A stretch of 64,000 nucleotides of DNA from contig CBDDKM010000010.1 of assembly GCA_965230225.1 (NCBI GenBank), forward strand, positions 62,001 to 126,000, read 5' to 3'. The notes beneath the pieces were generated by a model. It saw only the letters and a list, made by a program, of their open reading frames with translations, made no database searches and was not told the origin of the DNA. Source of the stretch: CALSMU01 sp965230225. GTDB taxonomy: Bacteria; Bacteroidota; Bacteroidia; Flavobacteriales_D; Parvicellaceae. Below are positions 63,121 through 64,000 of this stretch, one piece after another. A program made the position numbers and the translations under genes. Each line of letters opens with the position of its first letter. Position 1 is the stretch's first letter.

Positions 63121-63546
63121 ATGAACGTATTATATATAGAAGAAACCCTTGTAATTACTTCCAGTGCTCCGGGAAAAATGTTCAGAAGTGGAGTCGTTTG
63201 TTTTCAAGATGCCTTTTTTATTGTACTCAAAGTTCCTGCTACTACTTTCCACGTAAATCAAAACCCTGAAGCTATTTATGGTTTTGGCGACATGAGTATC
63301 GATGAGGGAGTCCAATACTTAATTGACAATAGCAACTCAGAAGAAGAACTAAAAGCAAAATTGCTGGAACATGTAAAGGGAAATAATACACTTATGGTGA
63401 ATTTTTCTGACTGGAAAAAAGTAAAAATAAGTGGATTCCTTGGTACTAAAACTCTTAAAGCTAAAAACAGTTCTTTGAGCTATATCTCGTTCAACGCTAC
63501 TAAAAATGTTGCTAAGCAATTGGTAGAGTTTTATCCGAATTTGTAA
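63121..63546 (+). CDS. hypothetical cytoplasmic protein, 141 aa
   Basis: No signal peptide or membrane helix. It opens MNVLYIEETLVITSSAPGKM, with a strand FFIVLKVPATTF and a mid-helix SEEELKAKLLEHVKG, and ends in a helix ATKNVAKQLVEFYPNL. No motif I can name. The start at 63121 (ATG) follows TAnnTTTA-type sequence, but no complete promoter match is seen. It is followed at once by a heptamer repeat in the 3' flank. Confidence 0.65.
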   Translation: MNVLYIEETLVITSSAPGKMFRSGVVCFQDAFFIVLKVPATTFHVNQNPEAIYGFGDMSIDEGVQYLIDNSNSEEELKAKLLEHVKGNNTLMVNFSDWKKVKISGFLGTKTLKAKNSSLSYISFNATKNVAKQLVEFYPNL

Positions 63547-63549
63547 AAG

Positions 63550-63626
63550 GAGTAATGAGTAATGAGTAATGAGTAATGAGTAATGAGTAATGAGTAATGA
63601 GTAATGAGTAATGAGTAATGAGTAAT
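63550..63626 (+). repeat. heptanucleotide repeat (GAGTAAT)11
   Basis: Eleven perfect copies of GAGTAAT, starting 3 nt after the stop of the 63121-63546 gene. The 402-bp gene-free stretch 63547-63948 has no other feature I can support beyond the candidate promoter at 63917. Confidence 0.95.
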
Positions 63627-63916
63627 GAAAATTATTTTATCTGCACTTATGCTCCAAACATTTTTTGATGTTCGATTAATCGATTATCGATATTCAACTC
63701 TCATACTTATAACAAGTAATTACTCCAAAGTTTGAGTTTCAGGATTTCTGATAGTTCCGGGACGCTACGCATCTTCCATAAATTGGTATTTATTAGGGAG
63801 GCACTTAAAACTCATCATTTTCAATTACACCAACTCTTCACTCAATACTTTGTACTGAGAATTCCTTGTCCACGAATTGTGCATTCTGAACCCTTTCATT
63901 TTCAATTGGTAACAAA

Positions 63917-63924
63917 TACATTTG
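63917..63924 (+). promoter_or_regulatory. candidate -7 element for the gene starting at 63949
   Basis: TACATTTG matches TAnnTTTG, about 25 bp before the ATG. No TTG at normal -33 spacing. Confidence 0.3.
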
Positions 63925-63948
63925 AGCACTCACCAATTAAAAATTGAA

Positions 63949-64000
63949 ATGAACAAAAAGATGATTACCCTGGCTGTAATGGCTACCGGGGCTCTAGTTT
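63949..64000 (+). CDS. start of an exported protein (cut by window end)
   Basis: Only 17 codons are present: MNKKMITLAVMATGALV, which looks like the n- and h-region of a signal peptide. The ATG is followed by an open frame to the end of the window. The product cannot be named. Confidence 0.5.
   Translation, partial: MNKKMITLAVMATGALV

Noticed and set aside
63732..63947. 71-aa plus-strand frame
   Set aside because: No motif, no signal peptide, in a repeat-flanked intergenic region; probably chance.

Overview
The window is about 64 kb of AT-rich chromosome from a free-living member of the Bacteroidota, most likely order Flavobacteriales. The evidence is several secreted proteins with type IX secretion (T9SS) C-terminal sorting domains, SPOR and CCDC81-type HU domains in one protein, a TonB-dependent receptor, DUF2490 and SiaB-like families, almost no Shine-Dalgarno sequences, and several Bacteroidota-type promoters (TTG about 18-23 nt before TAnnTTTG). 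Genus cannot be fixed from the sequence. No phage, transposase, rRNA or CRISPR array is present.

Layout. 1-16 kb is mostly housekeeping and envelope genes: the 5' part of pfkA, two exported proteins, a large TerB-ABC transporter fusion, pyruvate carboxylase, a T9SS-secreted choice-of-anchor B protein, a SiaB-like protein, an ECF sigma factor with an overlapping small gene and an MscS-type channel, a DUF2490/lipoprotein pair and tRNA-Arg(TCT). At 16.2-16.8 kb lies a tandem array of about 133-bp hairpin-bearing repeats. Three poorly characterised envelope genes follow, the last one bracketed by REP-like palindromes.

19.2-45.6 kb is a surface-polysaccharide or glycolipid locus. The + strand run carries a B12-type radical SAM protein, methyltransferase, nucleotidyltransferase-fold protein, second B12-type radical SAM, Wzz-like, Wzy/O-antigen-ligase-like, SGNH hydrolase, polysaccharide deacetylase and GNAT. 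The opposing run (37.3 to 32.0 kb) carries a radical SAM/SPASM protein, Wzx-like flippase, methyltransferase, B12-type radical SAM and another methyltransferase. Between and beside them are a CotH-kinase-like protein, a metallophosphoesterase lipoprotein, a PQQ-type sugar dehydrogenase lipoprotein with a TonB-dependent receptor, two glycosyltransferases (GT4- and GT39-like), a fifth radical SAM and a fourth methyltransferase. Five radical SAM enzymes (four probably cobalamin-dependent) against only two recognisable glycosyltransferases is the most unusual feature of the window. It suggests a surface molecule with unusual carbon-centred modifications; this is inference.

45.6-64 kb returns to core and envelope genes: a pentapeptide-repeat protein, a di-heme MbnH-like/MbnP-like pair (copper-related, the MbnP carrying a T9SS tail), fabI, a membrane J-protein next to a cyclophilin lipoprotein, an HU-TM-SPOR protein followed by a long charged coiled-coil protein, xth, pgk, a four-motif beta/gamma-crystallin, a T9SS protein, a CAP-domain protein, small lipoproteins and an outer-membrane barrel. 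Noncoding features of note are simple tandem repeats (6, 7 and 9 bp), REP-like palindromes, a divergent pair whose ATG codons overlap, and many convergent pairs whose stop codons overlap or abut with no terminator.
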